Under the pieces are notes generated by a model. It was not told where the DNA came from, searched no databases, and saw nothing but the letters and a program-made list of their open reading frames with translations. Positions 26,760 through 36,972 of a stretch of DNA of 64,000 nt are shown here, piece after piece; position 1 is the stretch's first letter; the number at the start of each line of letters is the position of its first letter. This DNA comes from Massilia sp. NR 4-1 (GTDB lineage Bacteria; Pseudomonadota; Gammaproteobacteria; Burkholderiales; Burkholderiaceae_D), in contig NZ_CP012201.1 in assembly GCF_001191005.1 (NCBI RefSeq), forward strand, positions 5,270,001 through 5,334,000. The letters are read 5' to 3'. Both the position numbers and the translations under genes were made by a program.

Positions 26760-29362
26760 TTACCAGGGAAGACCTTCTCAACGCCAAGGTGCTGATCGTG
26801 GACGACCAGCCGGTCAATATACAGCTGCTGGAATACCTGCTCAAGTCCACCGGCTATACCGCGGTCAGCTCCACCACCGATCCGCGCGTGGTGGCGCCCT
26901 GGCATGAAGAGAACCGCTACGACATCATCCTGCTCGACCTGCACATGCCCGGCATGAGCGGCTTCGAGGTGATGGAGGCATTGAAGCCGCTGGAGGTGGA
27001 AGCCTATCTGCCGGTGCTGGTGGTGACGGCCGAACCGGCCAAGAAGATGGCGGCGCTGGACGCGGGCGCCATGGACTTCGTCAGCAAGCCCTTCGATCCG
27101 GTCGAGGTGCTGACGCGCATCCGCAATATGCTGGAGGTGCGCCTGCTGCACCGCGAGGCGCGCAACTACAACACCCTGCTGGAGCAGACCGTGCGCGAAC
27201 GCACGGCCGAGCTGCAGCGCTTCCGCAGCGCCATGGACGCCACGGCCGACGCCATCTTCCTGATCGATACCGGCAGCCTGGCCTTTGTCGACGTCAACGA
27301 AGGCGCCTGCCGCATGCTGGGCTGGCCGCGCGCCGAGCTGCTGGCGCAGGAACCGGCGCGCGTCGGCCTCGGCGCGCGCGAGGAGTTGATGGCCCATGCC
27401 GCCGCCTTGAATGCGCTGCCGGCGGCGCGCGCCAGCGAGCCGCGCGCGCCCGAGCTGCGCGAGCTGGAACTGACGCGCAGCGACCTGGCGGTGGTGCCGG
27501 TGGAGCTGTACTGGCAGCTGCAGCTGGAAGGCGAAGCGGCCTGGCGCACCCTGATTTGCGTGGCGCGCGACATCACCGAGCGGCGCCAGGCGCAGGAGCG
27601 CCTGCAGCATATGGCGCACTACGACAGCCTGACCGGCCTGCCCAACCGCACCCTGTTCTACCAGACCCTGAGCGAGGCGATCGAGCTGGCGCAGGACAAG
27701 GAATGGCGCATCGTGGTGCTGTTCATCGGCCTGGACCGCTTCAAGAACATCAACGATTCGCTGGGGCCGGCCAAGGGCGACCAGCTGCTGCGCGAATTTT
27801 CCAACCGCCTGGTGCAATGCGTGCGCATCCGCGACACCGTGGGCCGCCTGGGCGGCGACGAATTCGGCCTGATCCTGACCATGACGCGCGACCAGCAGGA
27901 CGCCGTGTATGTCGCCAACGAGGTGCGCGAAGCCCTGCGCGCGCCCTTCGAGCTCGATGGCCACGACGCCACGCTGACGGCCAGCATCGGCATCGCCGTC
28001 TACCCGGACGACGCCACCGACCCCGACACCCTGGTCAAGTACGCCGACACCGCCATGGGACGCGCCAAGGATGCGGGCCGCGACGGCTACCGCTTCTTCA
28101 CCGCCGGCATGAATGTGCAGGTGCTGGCCCGGCTCGACCTGGAGATGGCCTTGCGCCGCGCGCTGGAGCAGGACGAACTGGCGCTGTACTACCAGCCCAA
28201 GGTCAACCTGCACACGGGCCGCATCAGTGGCGCCGAAGCGCTGCTGCGCTGGCACCGGCCGGGCTACGGCATCGTGTATCCGGCCGAATTCGTTTCGGTG
28301 CTGGAGGACACGGGCCTGATCGTGCGCGTCGGCGCCTGGATCATCGACACCGCCTGCCGCCAGATCGCGGCCTGGGCGCGCTCCGCCGTGGGGCCGGTGA
28401 CGGTGGCGGTGAATGTGGCGAGCCGCCAGTTCGTCGAGGGCGATCTGGAGAGCGAAGTGAAAGAGGCGCTGGAACGGCACCAGGTGCCGGCCGAGCTGCT
28501 GGAGCTGGAGCTGACGGAAACCGCGCTGATGTCGAATACCGAGCGCACCATCGAGGTGCTCGGCGTGCTCAAGGAACTGGGCATCAAGGTCGCCATCGAC
28601 GATTTCGGCACCGGTTATTCCTCGCTGGCCTATCTGCAGCGCTTCCCGATCGACAAGCTGAAGATCGATATCGCCTTCGTGCGCGACATCACCACCAATC
28701 CCAACGACGCCGCCATCGCGCTGGCCATCATCAGCATGGCGCACAGCCTCAAGCTGCGCGTGATCGCCGAGGGCGTGGAATCGCGGCCGCAGCTGGAATA
28801 CCTGCGGCGCAACCGCTGCGACGAAATCCAGGGCTTCTTCTTCAGCCGTCCGCTGCCGGCCGAGGAGATGGGCGCGCTGGTGGCCTCGGGCAAGGGCGTG
28901 CCGCCCGATCCTAACCGCGCGGCCGAGCCGCCGCAAACCTTGCTGCTGGTGGACGACGATGTCAATGTACTGTCCTCGCTGCACCGCCTGTTCCGGCGCG
29001 ACGGCTACCGCATCCTGACGGCGGTCTCGCCGGCCGAGGGCTTCGAGCTGCTGGCCCTGCACCCGGTGCAGGTGGTGGTGTGCGACCAGCGCATGCCGAT
29101 CATGAGCGGCACCGAATTTCTCAGCAAGGTCAAGGAGATGTATCCGGACACCATCCGCATCATCCTGTCCGGCTACACGGGGCTGGAAGCGGTGCTCGAC
29201 TCGATCAACCGCGGCGCCATCTACCGCTTCTACACCAAGCCCTGGGACGATACCCAGCTGCGCGACAATATCCGCCTGGCCTTCCACCACTACTGGCTGA
29301 TGCACGGCAGCGGCCGCCGCGCCGGCGAACCGGGCGAGGACCACACCACCCTGAGCGCTTGA
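26756..29362 (+). CDS. REC-PAS-GGDEF-EAL-REC c-di-GMP signalling protein (probable phosphodiesterase)
   Basis: The 868-residue protein begins with a receiver (Asp61), then a coiled coil and PAS region (about 150-270). A GGDEF domain (GGDEF at 366-370, RIRD inhibitory site 5 residues before it) and an EAL domain (Glu494) follow, and a second receiver ends it (Asp777). The GGDEF metal-binding Asp of the 'DLDRFK' motif is Gly ('IGLDRFK'), so cyclase activity is doubtful. The EAL domain keeps 'EALLRW', 'ELTETAL', 'DDFGTGYSSL', 'LKID', 'AEGVE' and 'QGFFFSRP', so c-di-GMP hydrolysis is likely. It is translationally coupled to the upstream kinase, the probable phosphodonor. Confidence 0.92.
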   Translation: MITREDLLNAKVLIVDDQPVNIQLLEYLLKSTGYTAVSSTTDPRVVAPWHEENRYDIILLDLHMPGMSGFEVMEALKPLEVEAYLPVLVVTAEPAKKMAALDAGAMDFVSKPFDPVEVLTRIRNMLEVRLLHREARNYNTLLEQTVRERTAELQRFRSAMDATADAIFLIDTGSLAFVDVNEGACRMLGWPRAELLAQEPARVGLGAREELMAHAAALNALPAARASEPRAPELRELELTRSDLAVVPVELYWQLQLEGEAAWRTLICVARDITERRQAQERLQHMAHYDSLTGLPNRTLFYQTLSEAIELAQDKEWRIVVLFIGLDRFKNINDSLGPAKGDQLLREFSNRLVQCVRIRDTVGRLGGDEFGLILTMTRDQQDAVYVANEVREALRAPFELDGHDATLTASIGIAVYPDDATDPDTLVKYADTAMGRAKDAGRDGYRFFTAGMNVQVLARLDLEMALRRALEQDELALYYQPKVNLHTGRISGAEALLRWHRPGYGIVYPAEFVSVLEDTGLIVRVGAWIIDTACRQIAAWARSAVGPVTVAVNVASRQFVEGDLESEVKEALERHQVPAELLELELTETALMSNTERTIEVLGVLKELGIKVAIDDFGTGYSSLAYLQRFPIDKLKIDIAFVRDITTNPNDAAIALAIISMAHSLKLRVIAEGVESRPQLEYLRRNRCDEIQGFFFSRPLPAEEMGALVASGKGVPPDPNRAAEPPQTLLLVDDDVNVLSSLHRLFRRDGYRILTAVSPAEGFELLALHPVQVVVCDQRMPIMSGTEFLSKVKEMYPDTIRIILSGYTGLEAVLDSINRGAIYRFYTKPWDDTQLRDNIRLAFHHYWLMHGSGRRAGEPGEDHTTLSA

Positions 29363-29403
29363 GCGGCGCCCGGTGCACGGCAGATCAGCGGCGCCGCGCC
29401 GGC

Positions 29404-30378
29404 TTACTTGAAGTGGTCGAAGCCGGCCAGGCGCAGATCGAGCGGCGCGCCGTGCGCGTCCGCCAGGCGCAGGCCGGGCGCGGCCTCGATGCGGCCGACG
29501 CGGGTGACGGCCGTGGCGCTGGCGGCGCCGGCCGCCAGGATGGCCGCGCGCGCCGCGATGGGCGCGGTGAAGCACAGCTCGTAATCGTCGCCGCCGGCCG
29601 CGGTCCAGGCGCGCCGCAAGTCCGGTGCGCGCGTCGCCAGCACCGGACCGGCCGGCAGGGCGTCCACCTCCAGCGTGGCGCCGACGCCGGAGCGTTCCAG
29701 GATATGGCCGAGATCGCCGGCCAGGCCGTCGGAGATATCGATGGCGGCGTGCGCCAGGCCGCCGTCGGCCAGCGCCCGTCCCAGCGCCACGCGCGGCGTG
29801 GGCAGGTGCATGCGCTGGGCCGCGGCCTGCTGTTCCGCCGCGCTCAAGACGGTCTCGCCGCGGTAGCCGGCCAGGGCCAGGCGCGCATCGCCCAGCGTGC
29901 CGGAAATCCAGATATCGTCGCCGGCGCGGGCGGCGTCGCGGCGCAGGGCGCGGCCGGGCGCGGTTTCGCCGAAGACGGTGATGCAGATATTCAGCGGCCC
30001 CTTGGTGGTGTCGCCGCCGATCAGGGCGCAGCCGTGGGCGTCGGCCAGGGCGAACAGACCGTGCGAGAAGCCGGCCAGCCAGGCCGGGTCGGCCGCCGGC
30101 AGGGCCAGCGCCAGCGTGAAGCCGAGCGGGCGCGCGCCCATGGCGGCCAGGTCGGACAGGTTGACGGCCAGGCTTTTATGGCCCAGGCGCTGCGCATCCT
30201 CGCCGGCGAAGAAGTGGCGGTCCTCCACCAGCATGTCGGAGGAGATGGCCAGCTGCATGCCCGGCGTGGGCACGAGCAGGGCGCAGTCGTCGCCGATGCC
30301 GAGGGCGACGTGGGCCGGCTGGGCGGCGGCGCGCGGACGCGCGAAGTAGTGTTGGATCAGGTCGAATTCGGAGAGCAT
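29404..30378 (-). CDS. thiL: Thiamine-monophosphate kinase
   Basis: The 324-residue protein from the ATG at 30378 has 'LGIGDDCALL', 'SSDMLVEDRHFF', 'GHKSLAVNLSDLAAMGARP', 'GGDTTKG' and 'DISDGLAGDL', the ThiL/AIR synthase-fold ATP-binding motifs. It phosphorylates thiamine monophosphate to thiamine pyrophosphate. It follows a small membrane protein gene on the same strand (19-bp gap to the chosen start), and converges with the c-di-GMP gene. Confidence 0.94.
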   Translation of the reverse strand: MLSEFDLIQHYFARPRAAAQPAHVALGIGDDCALLVPTPGMQLAISSDMLVEDRHFFAGEDAQRLGHKSLAVNLSDLAAMGARPLGFTLALALPAADPAWLAGFSHGLFALADAHGCALIGGDTTKGPLNICITVFGETAPGRALRRDAARAGDDIWISGTLGDARLALAGYRGETVLSAAEQQAAAQRMHLPTPRVALGRALADGGLAHAAIDISDGLAGDLGHILERSGVGATLEVDALPAGPVLATRAPDLRRAWTAAGGDDYELCFTAPIAARAAILAAGAASATAVTRVGRIEAAPGLRLADAHGAPLDLRLAGFDHFK

Positions 30379-30397
30379 GCCGCCATTGTAGCGGGCC

Positions 30398-30613
30398 TCA
30401 GGCACTGCCGACCGCCTTGTCGTTGCCGGGATTGCGCGGCAGCGACGGCGGGCCGTCGCGCAGATAGAGCCAGGCCGCGCCCAGGCCCAGGGCCAGCACG
30501 GCCAGGGGCAAGGCCCAGTCCGATTCCTGGGGCGTGAAGAAGAGGGTGGCGGACGTCAACAGGAAGAGGGCGGCGCTGAGACGGGCGCCAAGCTGCCAGA
30601 ATACGGGATTCAT
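30398..30613 (-). CDS. Small membrane protein of unknown function
   Basis: The 71-residue protein consists mainly of two hydrophobic segments (about 8-27 and 33-51) with a short Pro-rich cytosolic tail. The ATG has a good GGAAGG site 8 bases upstream, which supports a real gene. It is probably co-transcribed with thiL. I do not recognise a family. Confidence 0.6.
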   Translation of the reverse strand: MNPVFWQLGARLSAALFLLTSATLFFTPQESDWALPLAVLALGLGAAWLYLRDGPPSLPRNPGNDKAVGSA

Positions 30614-30783
30614 GGTTTGCCTTCCCTAAAAAGCGATGCTTAAAGAATAGGAAGCGATTTGTCTGCTGTCTAGAGAATCACGCGTTTTTTCTGCGTATAC
30701 GTTAAATGGCGCACATAAGCGAGTGCCCCAAACAGGGGCGCAAGCGGGCTGCCGGGCCTTTCAAATCAGGCAATAATATCGCT

Positions 30784-30898
30784 TTATCATGTTGATAAGT
30801 ATGGGCTTTGCGCTATGCCGCTGCGTGAAAATACCTAGCTTGGAGCCATATTCCGTCTGTTAGAATCAAAGGATTACCGAACAAAAGAGACAGGAAGG
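30784..30898 (+). promoter_or_regulatory. Promoter and leader region of maeB
   Basis: The 294-bp gap between the small membrane gene and maeB holds a 6-3-6 inverted repeat TTATCA-TGT-TGATAA (30784-30798). It also has a TAGAAT -10-like element (30861-30866) with TTGGAG 15 bp before it, and an AGGAAGG ribosome binding site (30892-30898). The inverted repeat may be an operator. The promoter assignment is tentative because the spacer is short. Confidence 0.4.
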
Positions 30899-30907
30899 CA
30901 GCACAGC

Positions 30908-33226
<2,319 letters not shown>

Positions 33227-33253
33227 AGCGCGCCCGGGGCCGATGGTCAAGCG

Positions 33254-33300
33254 GGCAATGTAATCTTTTTGACAGCATCGTCAATCACGGTTACATTGCC
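33254..33300. promoter_or_regulatory. Nested inverted repeats with a sigma-70-like promoter
   Basis: A perfect 10-bp inverted repeat (GGCAATGTAA at 33254-33263, TTACATTGCC at 33291-33300) encloses a second one (TTGAC at 33269-33273, GTCAA at 33280-33284). TTGACA (33269-33274), a 17-bp spacer and TACATT (33292-33297) form a promoter facing the DUF2214 gene. Its start point would fall at, or 1-3 bases before, the ATG at 33306. The repeats are a plausible operator. Confidence 0.55.
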
Positions 33301-33305
33301 TGACC

Positions 33306-33758
33306 ATGAGCGATTTCCTCCAGGCCAGCCTGCACCATCTGCTAGTGTTTACCATCGCCGCCGTGCTGGCGTGCGAGTGGGTCCTGCTGCGTCCCGGCCT
33401 AGCGCCGGCCACGCTGCGCCTGCTGGCGCGGCTCGACGCCGTGTATGGCCTGAGCGCACTGGGCATCCTGCTGGTGGGCTTTGGCCGCGTCATGCATGGC
33501 GCGAAGGGGGCGGTCTTTTATACGGCCAACCCGCTGTTCTGGACAAAGATCGGGGTCTTCGCCCTGGTCGGCCTGCTCTCCATCAAACCCACACTGCGCA
33601 TCCTGGCCTGGCAAAAGCGCTTGCGCGCCGACGCCGGCTTTGTGCCTGCCAGCGCTGACATCGCCGCCCTGCGCCCGCTGCTGCTGGCCGAACTGCTGCT
33701 GTTCGCCGCCATCCCCGTGCTGGCGGCCGCGATGGCGCGCGGCATCGGCCATGCCTGA
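33306..33758 (+). CDS. DUF2214 family inner membrane protein
   Basis: The 150-residue protein has four hydrophobic helices and 'LVGFGRVMHGAKGAVFYTANPLFWTKIGVFALVGLLSI', the conserved stretch of DUF2214 membrane proteins. The His and the Lys of this stretch are typical. Function is unknown. There is no visible Shine-Dalgarno, which fits the nearly leaderless promoter just upstream. Confidence 0.82.
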   Translation: MSDFLQASLHHLLVFTIAAVLACEWVLLRPGLAPATLRLLARLDAVYGLSALGILLVGFGRVMHGAKGAVFYTANPLFWTKIGVFALVGLLSIKPTLRILAWQKRLRADAGFVPASADIAALRPLLLAELLLFAAIPVLAAAMARGIGHA

Positions 33759-33875
33759 GACGGGGCGTAACAAACTGTAACTGTTGTAATCGGGGGCGGC
33801 CAATTAAAAAGCCCGCATGACGCCTCTGTTACAATGCCCGGTTATATATCGCCATATTTAAAGACCTTCATCATC

Positions 33876-34919
33876 ATGCAAAAGATCAAAAAAGCCCTGA
33901 TCACGGGCATTACCGGCCAGGATGGCGCATATCTGGCTGAATTGCTGCTGCAAAAGGGCTATGCAGTAACCGGAACTTACCGCCGTACCAGCTCGGTCAA
34001 TTTCTGGCGCATCGAGGAACTGGGCATCGAGTCCCATCCCAACCTGAAATTGGTGGAATACGATCTGACCGATCTGAGTTCCAGCATCCGCCTGCTGCAG
34101 GCCGGCGACTTTGATGAAATCTATAATCTGGCGGCGCAAAGCTTTGTCGGCGTCTCCTTCGAGCAGCCGGTGACCACGGCCGACATCACCGGCATCGGTC
34201 CCGTGCACTTGCTGGAAGCGATCCGCATCGTCAATCCCAAGATCCGCTTCTACCAGGCGTCGACCTCGGAAATGTTCGGCAAGGTGCAGGCCGTGCCGCA
34301 GAAGGAAGACACGCCTTTCTACCCGCGCAGCCCGTATGGCGTGGCCAAGCTGTATGCGCACTGGATGACGGTGAACTACCGCGAGTCGTATGGCATCTTC
34401 GGCTCCTCCGGCATCCTGTTCAACCACGAGTCGCCGCTGCGCGGCCGCGAGTTCGTCACCCGCAAGATCACCGACTCGGTCGCCAAGATCAAGCTGGGCA
34501 AGCTGGAAGTGCTGGAACTGGGCAACCTGGACGCCAAGCGCGACTGGGGCTTCGCCAAGGAATACGTGGAAGGCATGTGGCGCATCCTGCAGGCCGCGCA
34601 GCCCGACACCTATGTGCTGGCGACCAACCGCACCGAGACCGTGCGCGACTTCGTCACCATGGCTTTCAAGGCCGCCGGCATCGCCATCGAATGGCAGGGC
34701 AGCGGCGAACAGGAAACCGGCCATGACGCGCAAAGCGGCAAGGTGCTGGTGCGCATCAGCCCGAAATACTACCGTCCGGCCGAAGTCGACCTGCTGATCG
34801 GCGACGCGTCCAAGGCGCGCAAGGAACTGGGCTGGGAACCGAAGACCACGCTGGAAGAGCTGTGCCAGATGATGGTCGAGGCCGACCTGCGCCGCAACGC
34901 CGCCGGCTTCTCCTTCTAA
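33876..34919 (+). CDS. gmd: GDP-mannose 4,6-dehydratase
   Basis: The 347-residue protein, from the ATG at 33876, is an extended SDR. It has 'ALITGITGQDGAYLAELLLQKGY', the 'STSEMFGKVQ' catalytic Thr/Ser-Glu region, the 'YPRSPYGVAKLYAHW' YxxxK pair and 'FNHESPLRG'. It forms GDP-4-keto-6-deoxy-mannose from GDP-mannose. The neighbour rmd starts 1 bp after its stop. With rmd it yields GDP-D-rhamnose for a surface polysaccharide. Confidence 0.95.
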   Translation: MQKIKKALITGITGQDGAYLAELLLQKGYAVTGTYRRTSSVNFWRIEELGIESHPNLKLVEYDLTDLSSSIRLLQAGDFDEIYNLAAQSFVGVSFEQPVTTADITGIGPVHLLEAIRIVNPKIRFYQASTSEMFGKVQAVPQKEDTPFYPRSPYGVAKLYAHWMTVNYRESYGIFGSSGILFNHESPLRGREFVTRKITDSVAKIKLGKLEVLELGNLDAKRDWGFAKEYVEGMWRILQAAQPDTYVLATNRTETVRDFVTMAFKAAGIAIEWQGSGEQETGHDAQSGKVLVRISPKYYRPAEVDLLIGDASKARKELGWEPKTTLEELCQMMVEADLRRNAAGFSF

Positions 34920-34920
34920 G

Positions 34921-35847
34921 ATGGCGGCCCTGCGGTTCCTGGCGGCGGAGCGCGAAGGCGAGGGCAAGCGCGCCCTGGTCACCGGCCTGGCGGGCTTCAC
35001 CGGCCATTACGTGGCGCAGGAACTGCGCGCCGCCGGCTACGAGGTGTTCGGCACCGCGGTGCCGGGCCATGCGCATGGCGGGAACACCGTGGCGGTCGAC
35101 CTGTGCGACCGCGCCGGCGTGGCCGCCATGGTGCAGGAGCTGCAGCCGGACGTGGTGGTGCACCTGGCCGCCATCGCCTTCGTCGCGCATTCGGACGTGG
35201 AGCAGATCTACCGCGTCAACGTGGTGGGCACGCGCAATCTGCTGGAAGCGCTGGCCGCCGCGCCGAAAAAGCCGTCCGCCGTGCTGCTGGCGTCGAGCGC
35301 GAACATTTACGGCAATACCGATGTGGCGGTGATCCACGAGGACGTGCCGGCCGCCCCTGCCAACGACTATGCCGTCAGCAAGCTGGCCATGGAGTACATG
35401 GCGCGCCTGTGGTGCGACCGCCTGCCGCTGATCTTCGTGCGCCCCTTCAATTACACCGGCGTCGGCCAGCACGAGAATTTCCTGCTGCCGAAAATCGTGT
35501 CCCACTTCCGCCGCAAGGCCGCGGACATCGAACTGGGCAACCTGCATGTGTGGCGCGACTTCTCCGACGTGCGCATGGTGGCCGCCGCCTACCGCCGCCT
35601 GCTGGCCGCCGCGCCGGCCGGCCAGACCTTCAATATCTGTTCGGGCAGCGCGTATTCGCTGGGCGAGGCGCTGGACATGATGGCCGCCATTGCCGGCTAC
35701 AAGATCAATGTGCACGTCAACCCGGCCTTCGTGCGCGCCAATGAAGTGGCGCGCCTGAGCGGCGACAACCGCCGCCTGGCCGGCGTGGTGGGCGCCATCC
35801 AGCCGCTGCCGCTGGAACAGACCCTGCGCTGGATGTACGAGGCGTGA
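34921..35847 (+). CDS. rmd: GDP-6-deoxy-D-mannose reductase
   Basis: The 308-residue SDR has 'ALVTGLAGFTGHYVAQEL', 'VVHLAAIAFVAH', 'LLASSANIYGN', 'YAVSKLAMEYMA' (YxxxK) and 'VRPFNYTGVGQHENFLLPKIV', matching Rmd. It reduces the Gmd product to GDP-D-rhamnose. Its stop overlaps the GTG start of the first glycosyltransferase. Rmd is chosen over a fucose synthase (Fcl), because no epimerase features are seen and the neighbours match the D-rhamnan genes of Pseudomonas. Confidence 0.9.
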   Translation: MAALRFLAAEREGEGKRALVTGLAGFTGHYVAQELRAAGYEVFGTAVPGHAHGGNTVAVDLCDRAGVAAMVQELQPDVVVHLAAIAFVAHSDVEQIYRVNVVGTRNLLEALAAAPKKPSAVLLASSANIYGNTDVAVIHEDVPAAPANDYAVSKLAMEYMARLWCDRLPLIFVRPFNYTGVGQHENFLLPKIVSHFRRKAADIELGNLHVWRDFSDVRMVAAAYRRLLAAAPAGQTFNICSGSAYSLGEALDMMAAIAGYKINVHVNPAFVRANEVARLSGDNRRLAGVVGAIQPLPLEQTLRWMYEA

Positions 35848-36965
35848 ACGCGCTGCGCACCGGACTGTCCTGTACCACAATCGAGCCTGGCCTGAACGGT
35901 GGACGCCTGGATGGCATCGGTGTGTACAGCCAGGCCCTGTTGCGCCACCTGCCCGCCGCCGGCTGCGCCGTCCAGCCCTATTCCTTCGGTCCCGCCGAGC
36001 GCCTGGCGGTGGGCCGGCCGCTGCCGCTGTCATTCGCCGCCGCCACGCTGCGCGACCTGGCCACGCCATCGGCCGTGCGGCAGAAGATGGACCTGGATAT
36101 TTTCCACGCCACCGATTACCGCATCGTGCGCATGGATTGCCCGGTGGTGGCGACCCTGCACGACGCCCTGCCGATTGCCCATCCCGAGTGGTGCAGCCCG
36201 AAACAGCGGCGCCTGAAGAACTGGCTGCAGATCAAGGCCGCGCGCAAGGCCGACCATGTGATCGCCGTCTCACAGTTCGCCGTGGCCGAACTGGTGCAGT
36301 GCTTCGGCGTCGACCAGCGCCGCATCAGCGTGGTGCACAACGGCGTCGATGAAAGCTGGTTCACGCCGCCGCCGGCCGAACGGCGCGATGCCACCCTGGC
36401 GGCGCATGGCCTGCGCCCCGGCTATTTCCTCTTTGTCGGCACGCTGCAGCCGCGCAAGAACGTCGAGCGCCTGCTGCAAGCCTATCTGGGCCTGCCGCCC
36501 GTGCTGCGCGCGGCGCGCCAGCTGGTGATCGTGGGCGCGCCCGGCTGGCGCAGCGAAACGCTGCAGGCGCGCATCGCCGCCGCCGTGCAGCAGGGCGAGA
36601 ACGTGCGCTGGCTGGACCGCCTGACCGGCGAGGAAGAGTTGCGTGACCTGTATGCCGGCGCCGGCGCCCTGGTTTATCCCTCGCTCTACGAGGGCTTCGG
36701 CATCCCGCTGCTGGAAGCCTTCGCCTCGCGCCTGCCGGTGGTCGCCTCCAACACCACCTCGCTGCCCGAGGTCACGCTTGGCGCGGCGCTGGAAGTCGAT
36801 CCGCTGTCGGTAAGCGCCATCGGCGCCGCCATGCTCGATATCGTGCGCGACGAAGCCTTGCGCCAGCGCTGCATCGCCGCCGGCGAGCGGCGTGCGCTGG
36901 CGCTGACCTGGGCCGAAACGGCGCGCCGCACGGCGGCCGTCTACCATTCCATTCTTTTGCAGTAG
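35844..36965 (+). CDS. GT4 glycosyltransferase (WbpY-like)
   Basis: The 373-residue protein has the GT-B fold with 'FHATDYRIVRMDCPVVATLHDALPI' in the N-terminal half. 'VGTLQPRKNVERLLQAYLG' and the E-x7-E motif 'YEGFGIPLLEAFA' are in the C-terminal half. It starts with GTG, overlapping the rmd stop. In the Pseudomonas A-band locus WbpY follows the Gmd/Rmd steps and adds D-rhamnose. Here the position and family suggest a D-rhamnosyl transferase, but the acceptor is not known. Confidence 0.8.
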   Translation: MNALRTGLSCTTIEPGLNGGRLDGIGVYSQALLRHLPAAGCAVQPYSFGPAERLAVGRPLPLSFAAATLRDLATPSAVRQKMDLDIFHATDYRIVRMDCPVVATLHDALPIAHPEWCSPKQRRLKNWLQIKAARKADHVIAVSQFAVAELVQCFGVDQRRISVVHNGVDESWFTPPPAERRDATLAAHGLRPGYFLFVGTLQPRKNVERLLQAYLGLPPVLRAARQLVIVGAPGWRSETLQARIAAAVQQGENVRWLDRLTGEEELRDLYAGAGALVYPSLYEGFGIPLLEAFASRLPVVASNTTSLPEVTLGAALEVDPLSVSAIGAAMLDIVRDEALRQRCIAAGERRALALTWAETARRTAAVYHSILLQ

Positions 36966-36972
36966 ATTTATC

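Noticed and set aside
26720..29575. 951-residue minus-strand open frame
   Set aside because: It is the antisense shadow of the REC-PAS-GGDEF-EAL-REC gene, rich in His, Gly, Arg and Gln with no recognisable domain.
30379..30405. Extended N-terminus of thiL or a TPP riboswitch upstream
   Set aside because: The extra nine codons have no ribosome binding site and overlap the small membrane gene. No THI-box-like sequence was seen.
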